This document shows, in pieces, positions 8,952-18,298 of a stretch of DNA of 64,000 nt. Made by a program: the position numbers and the translations under genes. The stretch is from Rubripirellula lacrimiformis (GTDB lineage: Bacteria; Planctomycetota; Planctomycetia; Pirellulales; Pirellulaceae), in contig NZ_CP036525.1 of the NCBI RefSeq assembly GCF_007741535.1, positions 310,001-374,000 of the forward strand, given 5' to 3'. Position 1 is the first letter of the stretch. Every line of letters starts with the position of its first letter. The notes beneath the pieces are model-generated. The model made no database searches and was not told where the DNA came from. It saw only the letters and a list, made by a program, of their open reading frames with translations.

Positions 8952-9659
8952 CTAAAACCATGGGCAGTCATCAGCGGTCAAAAGGGTCCGCAGTTTCTGG
9001 AGTCCTCGTTTCAGCAGACCCGCGACAGCCGTGTCGGATTTGCCCATGCGTTCGACGATTTCCGCTAGCGGCAGTCCTTCCATGTACCGCAGCCGGATCG
9101 CTTCGGCCTGCGTTTCGGGCAGCTGGTGCAGGGCTTCGACCAGGGCCAAGACAGCTTCGCTGCGGATGGCGACGCCGCTGGGGCTGGTCGTGCTGCCGGG
9201 TAGTTGTCCTAGCCAACCGGCGCCCGAGTCCTGGTTGGGCGAAGCGGGAGCAACATGCACCTCTCGTTTCAGCGACCGTTTCTGAGTCGTCACGTGCCGG
9301 GTCACGGCGGTGGCGACGTTGTTCTTCAACATTCCTCGTAACCAGCCCGCGAACTCGGCTGGCGTTTCGCCGCGAAATCCAGGCAGGTCCCGTTTCGCTT
9401 CCAGAAAAGTCAGCTGCACGATGTCGGACGGATCGACACGCCGGCGAAGTCGCTCGGACAGGTATCGATGCGCAAGCATGATCAGATACCCGCGGTACTG
9501 TTCCAGCAGCCGACCGAGGGCTTCGTTGTCACCTCGTTTGGAGGCGATGACCAATTGTGTCGTTGACAGATTGCCGTCCACGATCGCGATTCTTACCAGA
9601 GAGAAAACGGGGCAGGCTGACGGTGACACGCTTTCCGTTGGCCGCCGAGGCCGGTCCAT
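8952..9659 (-). CDS. ECF-type RNA polymerase sigma-70 factor
   Basis: At 235 residues it is close to the size of planctomycete ECF sigma factors. Region 2 is visible as YLIMLAHRYLSERL and DPSDIVQLTFLEA (core binding and -10 recognition). Region 4 is LPETQAEAIRLRYMEGLPL then a helix-turn-helix (AEIVERMGKSDTAVAGLLKR) for -35 recognition. The linker (about 130-165) is long and Ser/Gly-rich. No anti-sigma gene is adjacent. The downstream kinase may modulate it, as proposed for sigma/kinase pairs, but that is inference. The first 20 or so residues are not family-like, so the true start may be slightly internal. Confidence 0.9.
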   Translation of the reverse strand: MDRPRRPTESVSPSACPVFSLVRIAIVDGNLSTTQLVIASKRGDNEALGRLLEQYRGYLIMLAHRYLSERLRRRVDPSDIVQLTFLEAKRDLPGFRGETPAEFAGWLRGMLKNNVATAVTRHVTTQKRSLKREVHVAPASPNQDSGAGWLGQLPGSTTSPSGVAIRSEAVLALVEALHQLPETQAEAIRLRYMEGLPLAEIVERMGKSDTAVAGLLKRGLQKLRTLLTADDCPWF

Positions 9660-9878
9660 GCCTACAATGATCGATGTTTCGAATCATTGCCGGTGATTCA
9701 AGCCTGCGCAAACGCAGGGACAGCCTACAATCTAGTCGATCACGCTGGCCGGTGACGGCCCGGAACATCGATCGGGCAGGAATACAGGACAGTCCGGCAT
9801 GGATTCCCGGCGGCCGCTATATTCATTCCTCGATGCGAGTCAATGGAAATGTCTCCAAGCTGCTTCAAAGGAAAACGG

Positions 9879-10730
9879 ATGCTCACGCACTCAAACACAC
9901 GGAATTTTCACACTTTGGTACTCAGGATTCAGATGGGGGGCGCCAAATCGGTCGCCCTGGCAGTCACCGTGCTTGCATTGAGCGTCTGCGCCGGCTGCGG
10001 CGGCAGCAGCAGTTCGGGCAGCGGTTCCGATGCTCCACCCCCAGCGGGCGATTTGGCAGGATCCACGACCCCAGCTCCCGCCGCCGATCCCGGTGACGGT
10101 GCCGAGGTGGCGGAGATTGTCGAAGCGCCCGGTGGAATTGAATTTCCAGCGGACGTCAGCCCGGCCGGCCAACCGGAATCGTCCAATTCAGCACCCGCCC
10201 CGGGCGGCTTCGAAATGCCCGCCGACGTCAGCCCCAATAGCCAATCATCGACCGGCCCTGCGTCACCGGCAGGTGGATCGCCCGAAGTGCAATATGCGAC
10301 TTGGGACGAAGTCCGATCGCGAGTATCGACCAGCGGCAAGATCACCGTGGTCGATCTGTGGTCGCTGTCTTGTGAACCTTGCTTGAAAGAGTTCCCTGAA
10401 CTGGTGCGACTGCATCAGGAGACCGGCGGGAAAATTCAGTGTGTTGCTGTCAATCTGGATTTCGATGGCCGCAAGAGCCGGCCTCCCGAACATTACTTGG
10501 ACCAAGTGACGACCTTCTTGGCCAGCGTCGGTGGCGGCGGTTTTCCCGCCTACATCTGCAGCACCCCCAGTGACGATGTGTATGCGGCGGCCGATATCGA
10601 TTCGATCCCTTCCGTGCTGATCTTTGATGCCGACGGCAAACAGATCCAAAAGTTTGTCGACGCTGGCGATACGCTGGGGTTCACCTACCAGAAAGACATC
10701 CTGCCGCTATTGGAAAAGATTTCCGGCTAA
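9879..10730 (+). CDS. Thioredoxin-fold (TlpA-like) lipoprotein
   Basis: The start ATG at 9879 is preceded by AAAGGAAAA at good spacing and is preferred to an in-frame ATG 36 bases upstream. The signal peptide ends with the lipobox SVCAGC, followed by a Gly/Ser- and Pro/Ala-rich linker that contains two similar segments (PGGIEFPADVSP and PGGFEMPADVSP). The C-terminal half is a thioredoxin fold: VVDLWSLSCEPCLKEFPEL carries the CxxC redox site (CEPC), and SIPSVLIFDADG carries the conserved cis-Pro region. It probably acts as a membrane-anchored thiol:disulfide reductase outside the cytoplasm. It is monocistronic, divergent from the sigma factor and convergent with the glycosyltransferase. Confidence 0.9.
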   Translation: MLTHSNTRNFHTLVLRIQMGGAKSVALAVTVLALSVCAGCGGSSSSGSGSDAPPPAGDLAGSTTPAPAADPGDGAEVAEIVEAPGGIEFPADVSPAGQPESSNSAPAPGGFEMPADVSPNSQSSTGPASPAGGSPEVQYATWDEVRSRVSTSGKITVVDLWSLSCEPCLKEFPELVRLHQETGGKIQCVAVNLDFDGRKSRPPEHYLDQVTTFLASVGGGGFPAYICSTPSDDVYAAADIDSIPSVLIFDADGKQIQKFVDAGDTLGFTYQKDILPLLEKISG

Positions 10731-10796
10731 ACGCCTCGAAACTGTCGGGATCCTGCTTTCGATGCGCTGCATTCATCGGAAACGCCGGAAAACATT

Positions 10797-10978
10797 TCGT
10801 AGCGAAAGTTGCCAAAACTTTCGGTGATCCCAGATCCATCGGCCGAAACCGTTGGCGGTCTGTTGATTTAGTCGAGCTTGCAACGGCAATGGTAAGCCGC
10901 TGGCCGTGAGGCCATGGGCATTGGGCATTGGGCATTGGGGGGACTCCCGGCCGCTCACGCGATCACGGCCGACGGAAT
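10797..10978 (+). repeat. Dispersed intergenic repeat, copy A
   Basis: It aligns along its length with the segment at 42332-42490. Shared words in order are GTAGCGAA, ACTTTCGGTGAT, CCGAAACC, TTGGCGGT, CGGCAATGGTA, GAGGCCA and TCCCGGCCGCTCACGCG. This copy has a small extra tandem GGGCATT block (about 10916-10936) and ends in a GGCCG...CGGCC hairpin. It fills most of the gap between the converging TlpA-like and glycosyltransferase genes, so it may also act as a terminator region. Confidence 0.8.
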
Positions 10979-11082
10979 CGGCAAACCGTTGGCCAGGTCC
11001 GCTGCGGAGACCAGCCCAAGAAACGCTTGCGGAATCGGGAGACGGGGAGTGGCTCCGGTGCATTGCCGAGTACCAGCGGAAT

Positions 11083-12357
11083 TTATCGGCTAGCTGTATG
11101 GATCGACGCCGCGTCCACCAAGATCGATTCGATTCGGCGGATGGTGGTGCTGACATCGTGGCATCGATCGATCAAACGATGAGCCGCGGCGACCCGTTCG
11201 GCGGCCGCCGCCGGATCGGCGATGAAGGTTGCGATGGCCTGGGCGAGCGAAGCGGGAGATTTGGCTTCTGCCCATTGGATCGTCGGTTCGTCCTGTTCCA
11301 ATTCGATCGTGCCGCCGCTGCGAGTGGCGATGACGGGCGTTCCCAGGGCCATCGATTCCAGCACCACGTTGGGCATGCCTTCGAAGTGCGACGGCAGTAC
11401 CAATCCGTCGGCCGCCGCGATCCAAGGTGCTGGATTGGGAACCCGCCCGATGAATTCGATTTGGTGCCGCCGCGGTGCAGCCGACCACAGGGATTCCAGT
11501 TGTGAACGAAGCGGGCCATCGCCGATCAACTGCAATCGGATCGTCGGAAGTTGATCGGGCGTCCGGGATTCCAGATCGATCATCGCATCCAACAGATCGC
11601 GATGTCCCTTTTCGGTGGTCATTCGTCCTACGCAAACCAGCGAAATGACTGACGACGCCGCGTCGCCCGATCCCGAATCGACCGATGGTGCGTTGGATGA
11701 CGCGGTTGGTGCGGGGGTCGATGCGGCCCGAACAGCGCTGCAATCGACCGGGTTGGGGATGACTTCGATGGTTTGGTTTCGGATTCTGTAATATCGCTGT
11801 GCCGATTGGCCGGCTTGGCGGCTGACGGCGATGATCCGAAAAGCGTTTCGATAGGCGGTGGCCAGTCGCCGCCGTTTGGCGGCGACGAAGCGGGTTTCGA
11901 CCAGTGGCAGCGCGTGGTCCGGTGGGCTGACAATCGTCGAGACTCGCGGGATTCCGATCGACCGTGCAGCCGGGCCGGCGATCATCGACATATGGAACGT
12001 GCGATCATAGATCACGTCGATCGATTGATCGCGCAGCACAGATTTTAGATGACGAACCTGCCGGCGAAACTCTCGGCCGGGAAAATACATTCCCCGGTTC
12101 GGCTTGGCATCGTCAAGCGAATGGATGACCACGTCGCCCGGGACTTGGTCCAGCAGGTCGCCGGTTCGTTCTAGCAGGTACAGGTGCGGTGTGAATCGCG
12201 CGCGGTCGAGGTGCCGCAGCATCAGCAGGGTTTGTTGTTCGCTTCCGCCGCCTCGCATGGAACTGATCATCAGCATCACGCGAATGGGTTGGCGGGGGAC
12301 GTCGCCCGGTTTTGCTTCGCCGGCGCCGCGCGTGTTGTCATGGGGTTGGTCGTTCAC
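11083..12357 (-). CDS. Glycosyltransferase family 4 (GT-B fold)
   Basis: The proposed start is GTG at 12357-12355, which overlaps the stop of the upstream gene as GTGA and gives 424 residues. A longer frame to 12441 would overlap the upstream gene by 88 bases. The N-terminal Rossmann domain starts with VMLMISSMRGGGSEQQTLLM (glycine-rich acceptor loop). The C-terminal domain has SLVCVGRMTTEKGHRDLLDA, then IEFIGRVPN and the sugar-nucleotide site HFEGMPNVVLESMALGTPVI with the E-x7-E pattern typical of retaining GT4 enzymes. It likely transfers a sugar in surface polysaccharide or glycan synthesis. Donor and acceptor cannot be told. Translational coupling ties it to the EEP protein. Confidence 0.9.
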   Translation of the reverse strand: MNDQPHDNTRGAGEAKPGDVPRQPIRVMLMISSMRGGGSEQQTLLMLRHLDRARFTPHLYLLERTGDLLDQVPGDVVIHSLDDAKPNRGMYFPGREFRRQVRHLKSVLRDQSIDVIYDRTFHMSMIAGPAARSIGIPRVSTIVSPPDHALPLVETRFVAAKRRRLATAYRNAFRIIAVSRQAGQSAQRYYRIRNQTIEVIPNPVDCSAVRAASTPAPTASSNAPSVDSGSGDAASSVISLVCVGRMTTEKGHRDLLDAMIDLESRTPDQLPTIRLQLIGDGPLRSQLESLWSAAPRRHQIEFIGRVPNPAPWIAAADGLVLPSHFEGMPNVVLESMALGTPVIATRSGGTIELEQDEPTIQWAEAKSPASLAQAIATFIADPAAAAERVAAAHRLIDRCHDVSTTIRRIESILVDAASIHTASR

Positions 12358-13592
12358 TGGGGACGCTCGACTTCGACCCACACCATGCGGTGGTCGCTGG
12401 CGGTGACCCAAGCATGACGGGGATCGGTCGGGGGCGGCCAAAAGACCGCGGCGTGACGAACCACAAAATCGCGACTGGGCAACAGATAATCGATTCGCAT
12501 GTTTCCGCTGCGTCCAAAACTGGCCGTGTCCAGATCGGGAACTCCCCGCGCCGGACTTCGCAGCCGAGATCCTCCCGCAGCTTGGCGGCCACCTTCGCTT
12601 GGTGGTTGAGGATCCATCAATCGTGGGTTGTCCAGCAGTGCAACGATGGCGTCACTGCGGCTGTCACCATCGACCGGGTCACTGTTCAAATCGCCTGCGA
12701 TGAAAAACGTTTCCGACTTGGGCAATCCGCCACGGCGACCCTGGTCGTCGACCAGAAAGTCGGCGGTGGGGTTCTGGGTGTATTCATTCCAGAACTGGAT
12801 TTCATCATGATTGCGGCATCCATTGCGGTCCTCTGGTCCATCAAACACCGGCGGCGTTGGATGGCAAGCCAGCACATGGATAACGCGATCGCCAACACGC
12901 ACGGGGACGTCGATATGGTTCTTGCTAGACAATCGCAATTGGTTCCAAATGGCGTCGTCGTGGAACGGTGCTCGGGTGCTGGGGACGATCGGTCGAAGGG
13001 CGCCGGGCAGGTCTCGCCAAAGCAGATTCCCAAAGGTTCGGATCTTGTCGAATTCGATCGGGAATCGGCTGAACACCGCCATCGAATACTGGCCTGGGTA
13101 AACACCAAATCCCCACGCGTCCCCAGGGCCGGTGGTCTTTCCGTCGCCATCCAAATCCAATCGAGAGGGAATCCCCGTGTTGCTAGGCGCCGAATAAACG
13201 TAGGGATAGAGGATCGGTTTCCGGTCGTCCTGGCCTACCGCAAAGAAACGCTGTGCCAAAAGTTTTGCGGTTGCTGAATCGGAATCGTGATCGATTTCGT
13301 TGATCAGCAGGATGTCGGGGCGGACAGTTTGCACGATCGCCGCGATCTTGGACGCTTGCGAATCGATTCCATCGGCAAGCCGTTGATGGATCTGACCTGA
13401 TTCTTTCCCGTATAGCGAAGCATTGTAGGTCGCCAACCGAATCGGGCTATCATTCGTCTCGCCATCGGTGCTTCGTTCGTCACCGGATGCGAACGTTTCG
13501 TCGGCCATCGCTAGGTTGGCCATTGACCCCGCGAACAAAAACGCAACCGACAGGATCAGGCGAACAATGCGACTGGTTTTCGTGGTGGTCAT
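12354..13592 (-). CDS. Exported endonuclease/exonuclease/phosphatase (EEP) family protein
   Basis: The start is taken at 13592 because it gives a clean signal peptide (TSRIVRLILSVAFLFAGSMA, cleaved near ANLAMA); an upstream in-frame start at 13637 exists. EEP fold markers: RLATYNASLYG (metal-binding Asn), DILLINEIDHD (Glu), FIAGDLNSDPVDGD (GDxN with Asp and Asn), RIDYLLPS and TASDHRMVWVEV (catalytic SDH). All the residues expected for a metal-dependent phosphodiesterase are present. The substrate (nucleic acid, sphingolipid or phosphoinositide type) cannot be assigned. It precedes and overlaps the glycosyltransferase by 4 bases. Confidence 0.88.
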   Translation of the reverse strand: MTTTKTSRIVRLILSVAFLFAGSMANLAMADETFASGDERSTDGETNDSPIRLATYNASLYGKESGQIHQRLADGIDSQASKIAAIVQTVRPDILLINEIDHDSDSATAKLLAQRFFAVGQDDRKPILYPYVYSAPSNTGIPSRLDLDGDGKTTGPGDAWGFGVYPGQYSMAVFSRFPIEFDKIRTFGNLLWRDLPGALRPIVPSTRAPFHDDAIWNQLRLSSKNHIDVPVRVGDRVIHVLACHPTPPVFDGPEDRNGCRNHDEIQFWNEYTQNPTADFLVDDQGRRGGLPKSETFFIAGDLNSDPVDGDSRSDAIVALLDNPRLMDPQPPSEGGRQAAGGSRLRSPARGVPDLDTASFGRSGNMRIDYLLPSRDFVVRHAAVFWPPPTDPRHAWVTASDHRMVWVEVERPQ

Positions 13593-13716
13593 ATCGGATC
13601 GAAGGCGAATGGAACGCGTTGGACAAGAAAGCTTCAACCGGGGTTGTCGGCTGCATCGACGTGGATGAAGTTAGCAGCACAGTTTAACCATTTTTTCCGG
13701 CAACGGATTTGCACCC

Positions 13717-15522
13717 ATGATCGACGTAGCTTCTCTTTCGCCGACCCGACTGCATCCAATTTTGGGGGGCCGGTTGATTGCCAGTGATCGAGCACGTTTT
13801 TGTGTTTGGTCACCCACCTGTGATACGGTCGCAGTGTACCTGCCCGATTCCGATCGTCAGGTCCCGATGCAGCGGACGAGCGGCGGTTACCATGTCGCAG
13901 AGATTGCCGATGTGAAAGCCGGACAACGCTACTTCTATCGTTTCGACGGTGGTCCCGACCGTCCCGACCCTGCATCACGTTACCAGCCCGACGGAGTTCA
14001 CGGTCCCAGTGCGCTGGTCGATGATGCATTGGATTGGTCCGACCAACGGTGGGCCATGCCGGCCCGTGAAGATTGGGTGATTTATGAGTTGCACGTCGGC
14101 GCATTCACAAGCCAGGGCACGTTTGCCGCAGCCATCGACCGGCTTGATGAACTGGTCGAACTTGGCATCAATGTGATCGAGTTGATGCCGGTGGCTGATG
14201 CCGCAGGCCGATGGAATTGGGGCTACGACGGCGTCAACCTGTTTGCCCCCAATCGCAACTATGGTCCACCCCACGACCTGCGCCGCTTGGTCGATGCTGC
14301 CCACCAACGGGGAATCGGGGTCATCTTGGATGTTGTCTACAACCACCTTGGACCCGAAGGCAACTACTTGGGCCAATCAGGGCCGTACCTTTCGGATCGG
14401 CACCAAACGGTGTGGGGATCGGCGCCGAACTTTGACGACGCAGTGCATGCCACCGAACTGAGACGGTTCTTTGTTGCCAATGCGATCTATTGGTTGGACG
14501 AGTTTCATATCGATGGATTGCGAGTCGATGCGATCCACTGCATGGAAGACGATAGCGACCAGCACGTTGTGATCGAGATCAGCAATGCCATTCGTCGTTG
14601 GTCTGCTGAAAACGTTCGGCATTCGTTCTTGATCGCCGAATCCAACGTCTATGACGAAACCATGTTGGTGCCGACTGACCAAGGTGGCTGCGGATTTGAT
14701 GCGCAGTGGAGCGATGATTTTCTGCACAGTTTCTTTGCCGTTGTCCGACCGGGCGAAAAACTGTGTCATCGCAGCTATCAACCCAAGACGGACCTGGACC
14801 AAGTTCTGCGGATGGGATACGTCTACGCGGGGACATTGGTGGATCAACGGGGGCGTTGCCAGATTGGCCCGCGTGTCGATACCAGCGGGTTGATCTACAA
14901 CATTCAGAACCACGACTTCGTCGGCAATCATCCGTTGGGCAAGCGACTGCATCAGTTGACTTCGCTGGAAACGCAGGCCGCCGCGGCAACGCTGTTGATC
15001 CTGTCGCCCGGGATTCCCATGTTGTTCATGGGGGAAGAATTTGCCTGCGAACAACCCTTTGGGTTCTTTGTCGATTTTGGTGACGCGGAACTTCGAGAAT
15101 CTGTCATCGCGGGGCGTCGCCGTGAATATCCACAACACGATTGGTCGGGCGGTGCGTCGCCGGTCGACGAGGCAGCCTTTCATCAGGCCAAGATCGGCCC
15201 GGCCAGTGCTGGCAATTCAGTGATGCGAAATTGGTATCGATCGTTGATCGCCGAAAGACGTGCGTGGATCAGCCGCGGATTGATCGGCAGCGATCGCGTT
15301 TCGATCGAATCCGACCTGGACCAGGGGCTGTTCGTGTTGCGTTACCAAAACGATCTGGAATCCGCGATGGTGGCGGTGCGATTGTGCGATGATCCGACGG
15401 CAACCGACGCGATCGTATTCCAATCCGATGGCCAGTTGGTTTTGGATTCACGTGGCCTGCCGGACGACGGACAATTGTTGCCCAATCACGCGAAGGTGTT
15501 CGTGAAGTCCGAAACCGCCTAG
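13717..15522 (+). CDS. treZ: Malto-oligosyltrehalose trehalohydrolase
   Basis: GH13 enzyme that releases trehalose from maltooligosyl trehalose, the second step of the TreY-TreZ route. An N-terminal CBM48-like domain (ARFCVWSPTCDTVAVYL) precedes the barrel. GH13 regions: GIGVILDVVYNHLGPEGNYL, DGLRVDAIHCM (nucleophile Asp), HSFLIAESN (acid/base Glu) and IQNHDFVGNHPLGKRL (the QNHD.VGN form typical of TreZ). Also IYELHVGAFTSQGTF and LFMGEEFACEQPFGFFVDF. The length, 601 residues, is normal. No treY or other trehalose/glycogen genes are in the window. Its stop codon overlaps that of the converging desaturase within CTAG. Confidence 0.95.
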   Translation: MIDVASLSPTRLHPILGGRLIASDRARFCVWSPTCDTVAVYLPDSDRQVPMQRTSGGYHVAEIADVKAGQRYFYRFDGGPDRPDPASRYQPDGVHGPSALVDDALDWSDQRWAMPAREDWVIYELHVGAFTSQGTFAAAIDRLDELVELGINVIELMPVADAAGRWNWGYDGVNLFAPNRNYGPPHDLRRLVDAAHQRGIGVILDVVYNHLGPEGNYLGQSGPYLSDRHQTVWGSAPNFDDAVHATELRRFFVANAIYWLDEFHIDGLRVDAIHCMEDDSDQHVVIEISNAIRRWSAENVRHSFLIAESNVYDETMLVPTDQGGCGFDAQWSDDFLHSFFAVVRPGEKLCHRSYQPKTDLDQVLRMGYVYAGTLVDQRGRCQIGPRVDTSGLIYNIQNHDFVGNHPLGKRLHQLTSLETQAAAATLLILSPGIPMLFMGEEFACEQPFGFFVDFGDAELRESVIAGRRREYPQHDWSGGASPVDEAAFHQAKIGPASAGNSVMRNWYRSLIAERRAWISRGLIGSDRVSIESDLDQGLFVLRYQNDLESAMVAVRLCDDPTATDAIVFQSDGQLVLDSRGLPDDGQLLPNHAKVFVKSETA

Positions 15523-16661
15523 CGGGCTTGCGGCGATCGGTTCGCGGTGGATGCCAGCGCCGGTTGCGACTTCGATTCGCGGGCAGATGGTCGATTGCCC
15601 GGTTGTTCGCTGGCACGCTTCCAAAGAGCGATGATCTCGCTGGTCAAACTGGTCGCGATGGTTTGGTGATAAATCGAATCCGGGGGCAGGCCTTCGACTA
15701 GCCGAGCGTGCGCTTTGCCCAGGTTGTGGTAGGGCAGCCGAGGAAACAAATGGTGCAACGCGTGGTAGCGTGTGCCAACCGGTCCCCACAACTCGCTGAC
15801 CCACGGCGAATAGGGATAGTTGACCGTGTCTAGCAACTGTTCTTCGAAGGTCATCTCGCCTTCTTCGTTCGTCCACCGATGAGCACCCAACGTGCGGACT
15901 TCGTTCATGACCAGCAGGCCTTGGGCGACGCCGTAAGCGACGATCCAGAACGGGTTGAACCACTGGCCGGTCAGAAACCAGTGTCCGGACAACAAGACGA
16001 CGCACCAAACGAAACAACACGCCTCTTGCAAGACGACCGTTCGCATCAGCTTGGGCGACGCATCGGTGCGTTCGTAGCTGGGGTCCACCAACATCGTTGA
16101 CGCATGCCGGTGGACCCATTGGCGGGCGCCGGGGATCAACCAGCACACCGGGCTGATCAAAAGGAACCTCGCGATGCCTAGGAACGGAATCACCAACGCC
16201 TGAGCAACGAAGCCGACGATCAGCCAACGACTTTGGTGGCTCAGCGCCAAATACTCTCCGTCGTGCTCGGTCCCATAGTGTTTGCGTCGATGGTGATCCA
16301 CGTGCGGATAATACAGAAACGACGGCACCAAAAAAGGAATGCCGCACAACAGATTCCAGACCACTCGAAAACCGGTGTATCCGTGCTTGGGCAGGTGGAC
16401 CAGTTCGTGGATGAACATCAACGCCCGCATGTACATCACGATTGTGATGACGTAACACAGCCCCGACGCCAGCCAAGCCCACCACGCATCTGGGAACCGC
16501 TGGGGAATCGCCAGAATCAATTGAATCGCGACGTGACCGATCAGGACCGAGACCAGAAAATCAGTCCAGTAGATCCACGGATTGGGTTGGTTCAAATCGC
16601 CAATCAGCGAACGAGCCTGAGAGAACGAAAAGTTTGATCGCGGTAGACCTTTGGAAGTCAT
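15519..16661 (-). CDS. Membrane fatty acid desaturase
   Basis: Di-iron membrane desaturase/hydroxylase family. The start at 16661 (380 residues) is preferred; the frame extends 105 bases further upstream without family features. Several hydrophobic segments and three histidine clusters are visible: HELVH with HLPKH, HVDHHRRKHYG and, near the C-terminus, HALHHLFPRLPYHNL. These bind the di-iron centre that introduces a double bond or hydroxyl into an acyl chain. LGAHRW in the second half is a further conserved His. The substrate and bond position are unknown. The C-terminal 35 residues are polar and variable. Confidence 0.9.
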   Translation of the reverse strand: MTSKGLPRSNFSFSQARSLIGDLNQPNPWIYWTDFLVSVLIGHVAIQLILAIPQRFPDAWWAWLASGLCYVITIVMYMRALMFIHELVHLPKHGYTGFRVVWNLLCGIPFLVPSFLYYPHVDHHRRKHYGTEHDGEYLALSHQSRWLIVGFVAQALVIPFLGIARFLLISPVCWLIPGARQWVHRHASTMLVDPSYERTDASPKLMRTVVLQEACCFVWCVVLLSGHWFLTGQWFNPFWIVAYGVAQGLLVMNEVRTLGAHRWTNEEGEMTFEEQLLDTVNYPYSPWVSELWGPVGTRYHALHHLFPRLPYHNLGKAHARLVEGLPPDSIYHQTIATSLTSEIIALWKRASEQPGNRPSARESKSQPALASTANRSPQAR

Positions 16662-16996
16662 GGCATCATGAAAGCAATAGAAAGGGGCGGGCAAACGTCC
16701 TGGGGTGACGCAGTTGAGGGGCTTGGGATCAACGGTCCAGCATCGGCTAGATTCGGTGCCGGTCAACGTCGTCTGCGTTGATGGCGACCCGGTTCAACCA
16801 GCATGCCGCACCTTGCGGGCACAGGCCCACTATGGGGGTTATCGGAATCACGGTCCAGTTTCTGGAATCGACTTGGTTGCTGATCACAGTAATTGCGAGT
16901 CCAATTTTAAAGGCTCTGTCAAAATGGCGAGCCGAAATTTTGTCGATCGCGGCAAGTCTTGGATCCCTGTTCGAACCACTAACCGTACAAAAGTTC
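16662..16996. other. Divergent intergenic region
   Basis: The gap between the desaturase (left) and the flavoprotein (right), read in opposite directions, so it should hold both promoters. No motif stands out. An open frame from 16778 continues into the flavoprotein, but its translation upstream of 16997 has no family features. Confidence 0.4.
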
Positions 16997-18250
16997 ATGC
17001 GAATCGTCGTGATTGGCGCCGGTGCGGCCGGTTTGATTGCCGCCGCCGAAGCGTGCCGCCGCGGCGCCGACGTCGTGTTGTTAGAGAAAAATACGAAAAC
17101 AGGCGTCAAAATTTTGATGTCGGGCGGCACCCGCTGCAACATCACTCACGACACCGACGCACGAGGAATCTGCCAGGCGTTCGGGCACGCCAAGCGATTT
17201 TTGCAGCCCAGTGTTGGTGCGTTCCCGCCCCCCGACGTGGTCGCGATGTTCAACCAGGCTGGCGTCGCCACTAAGGTCGAATCGACGGGGAAGGTCTTTC
17301 CGGAAAGCAATCGTGCGATTCAGGTCCGCGACGCACTGCACCAGATGGCGATCGACGCGGGAGTGAAGTTGCGATTGCAGGCGGCCGTCACCAATGTCAC
17401 CCGATCGGCAACCGATGCCGACGGGCAAAACGAGTGGACCGTTCACACGGAAACCGATTCCATCGAAGCGGACCGAGTGATCGTTACGGCGGGCGGAAAA
17501 AGCTGGCCCGGTTGCGGTACCACCGGGGATGCCTATCAGTGGTTGTCGGCGCTGGGGCATTCGATCGTTTCTCCGCGACCGGCGTTGGTGCCCTTGGTCG
17601 GTGGCACGCCGTGGATGCATCAATTGTCCGGGATCACCCTAGACGACTGCATCGCCACCGTTCGGCCGGCCGGGGGAAAGCGAAAACAGGTCGCGATCGC
17701 CCGACGATCATCCTGGTTGTTCACTCACTTTGGATTCTCGGGACCTGCGGCGATGGACGTCAGCGGCGTGATGACCGCGGCCGGATCGATGAAGCAATCC
17801 AGTTTAGAATTGGATCTGTTGCCCGAGGTCGATGATGACACTTTGGAGTCGACGTTTTCGGACCGCCAATCCGATGGCGGACGGCGACGGGTGGCGGCCG
17901 TGTTGTCACAGTGGTTGCCCAACCGTTTGGCCGATGCCTTGGTCCTGCATGCCGGGGCCGATCGCAGCGTCGCCGAGCTGCCCGCTGCGACACGTCGCCA
18001 ACTGATCGACAGTATCAAGCGATTGCCGTTGCCCGTGTCGGGGACTCGTGGCTTCGCGAAGGCGGAAGTGACGGCCGGCGGCGTTTCGCTGAAAGAAGTG
18101 AATCCCAAGACGATGGAAAGTCGGATCTGTCCGGGTCTGTTCATTGCCGGCGAAGTTTTAGATGTTGACGGTTGGATCGGCGGCTACAACTTTCAAGCCG
18201 CGTTCGCGACCGGAAGAGCAGCCGCGATCGCCGCCGCTGGGGATGGGTAG
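16997..18250 (+). CDS. NAD(P)/FAD-dependent oxidoreductase, HI0933/BaiN family
   Basis: The start ATG at 16997 places the FAD-binding Rossmann motif at the very N-terminus (MRIVVIGAGAAGLIAAAEA ending in VVLLEKN), as usual for the family. The signature TGVKILMSGGTRCNITH follows, then VIVTAGGKSWPGCGTTGDAY and the C-terminal FAD motif FIAGEVLDVDGWIGGYNFQ. At 417 residues the length is typical. These are soluble flavoproteins; BaiN acts on bile-acid intermediates, but most members have no known substrate. It precedes the cyclase gene by 48 bases and may share its transcript. Confidence 0.93.
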   Translation: MRIVVIGAGAAGLIAAAEACRRGADVVLLEKNTKTGVKILMSGGTRCNITHDTDARGICQAFGHAKRFLQPSVGAFPPPDVVAMFNQAGVATKVESTGKVFPESNRAIQVRDALHQMAIDAGVKLRLQAAVTNVTRSATDADGQNEWTVHTETDSIEADRVIVTAGGKSWPGCGTTGDAYQWLSALGHSIVSPRPALVPLVGGTPWMHQLSGITLDDCIATVRPAGGKRKQVAIARRSSWLFTHFGFSGPAAMDVSGVMTAAGSMKQSSLELDLLPEVDDDTLESTFSDRQSDGGRRRVAAVLSQWLPNRLADALVLHAGADRSVAELPAATRRQLIDSIKRLPLPVSGTRGFAKAEVTAGGVSLKEVNPKTMESRICPGLFIAGEVLDVDGWIGGYNFQAAFATGRAAAIAAAGDG

Positions 18251-18298
18251 TCAGCCTGTTCCGCCACGAATCTTCAATCGCACCTTCATCCACCTGTT

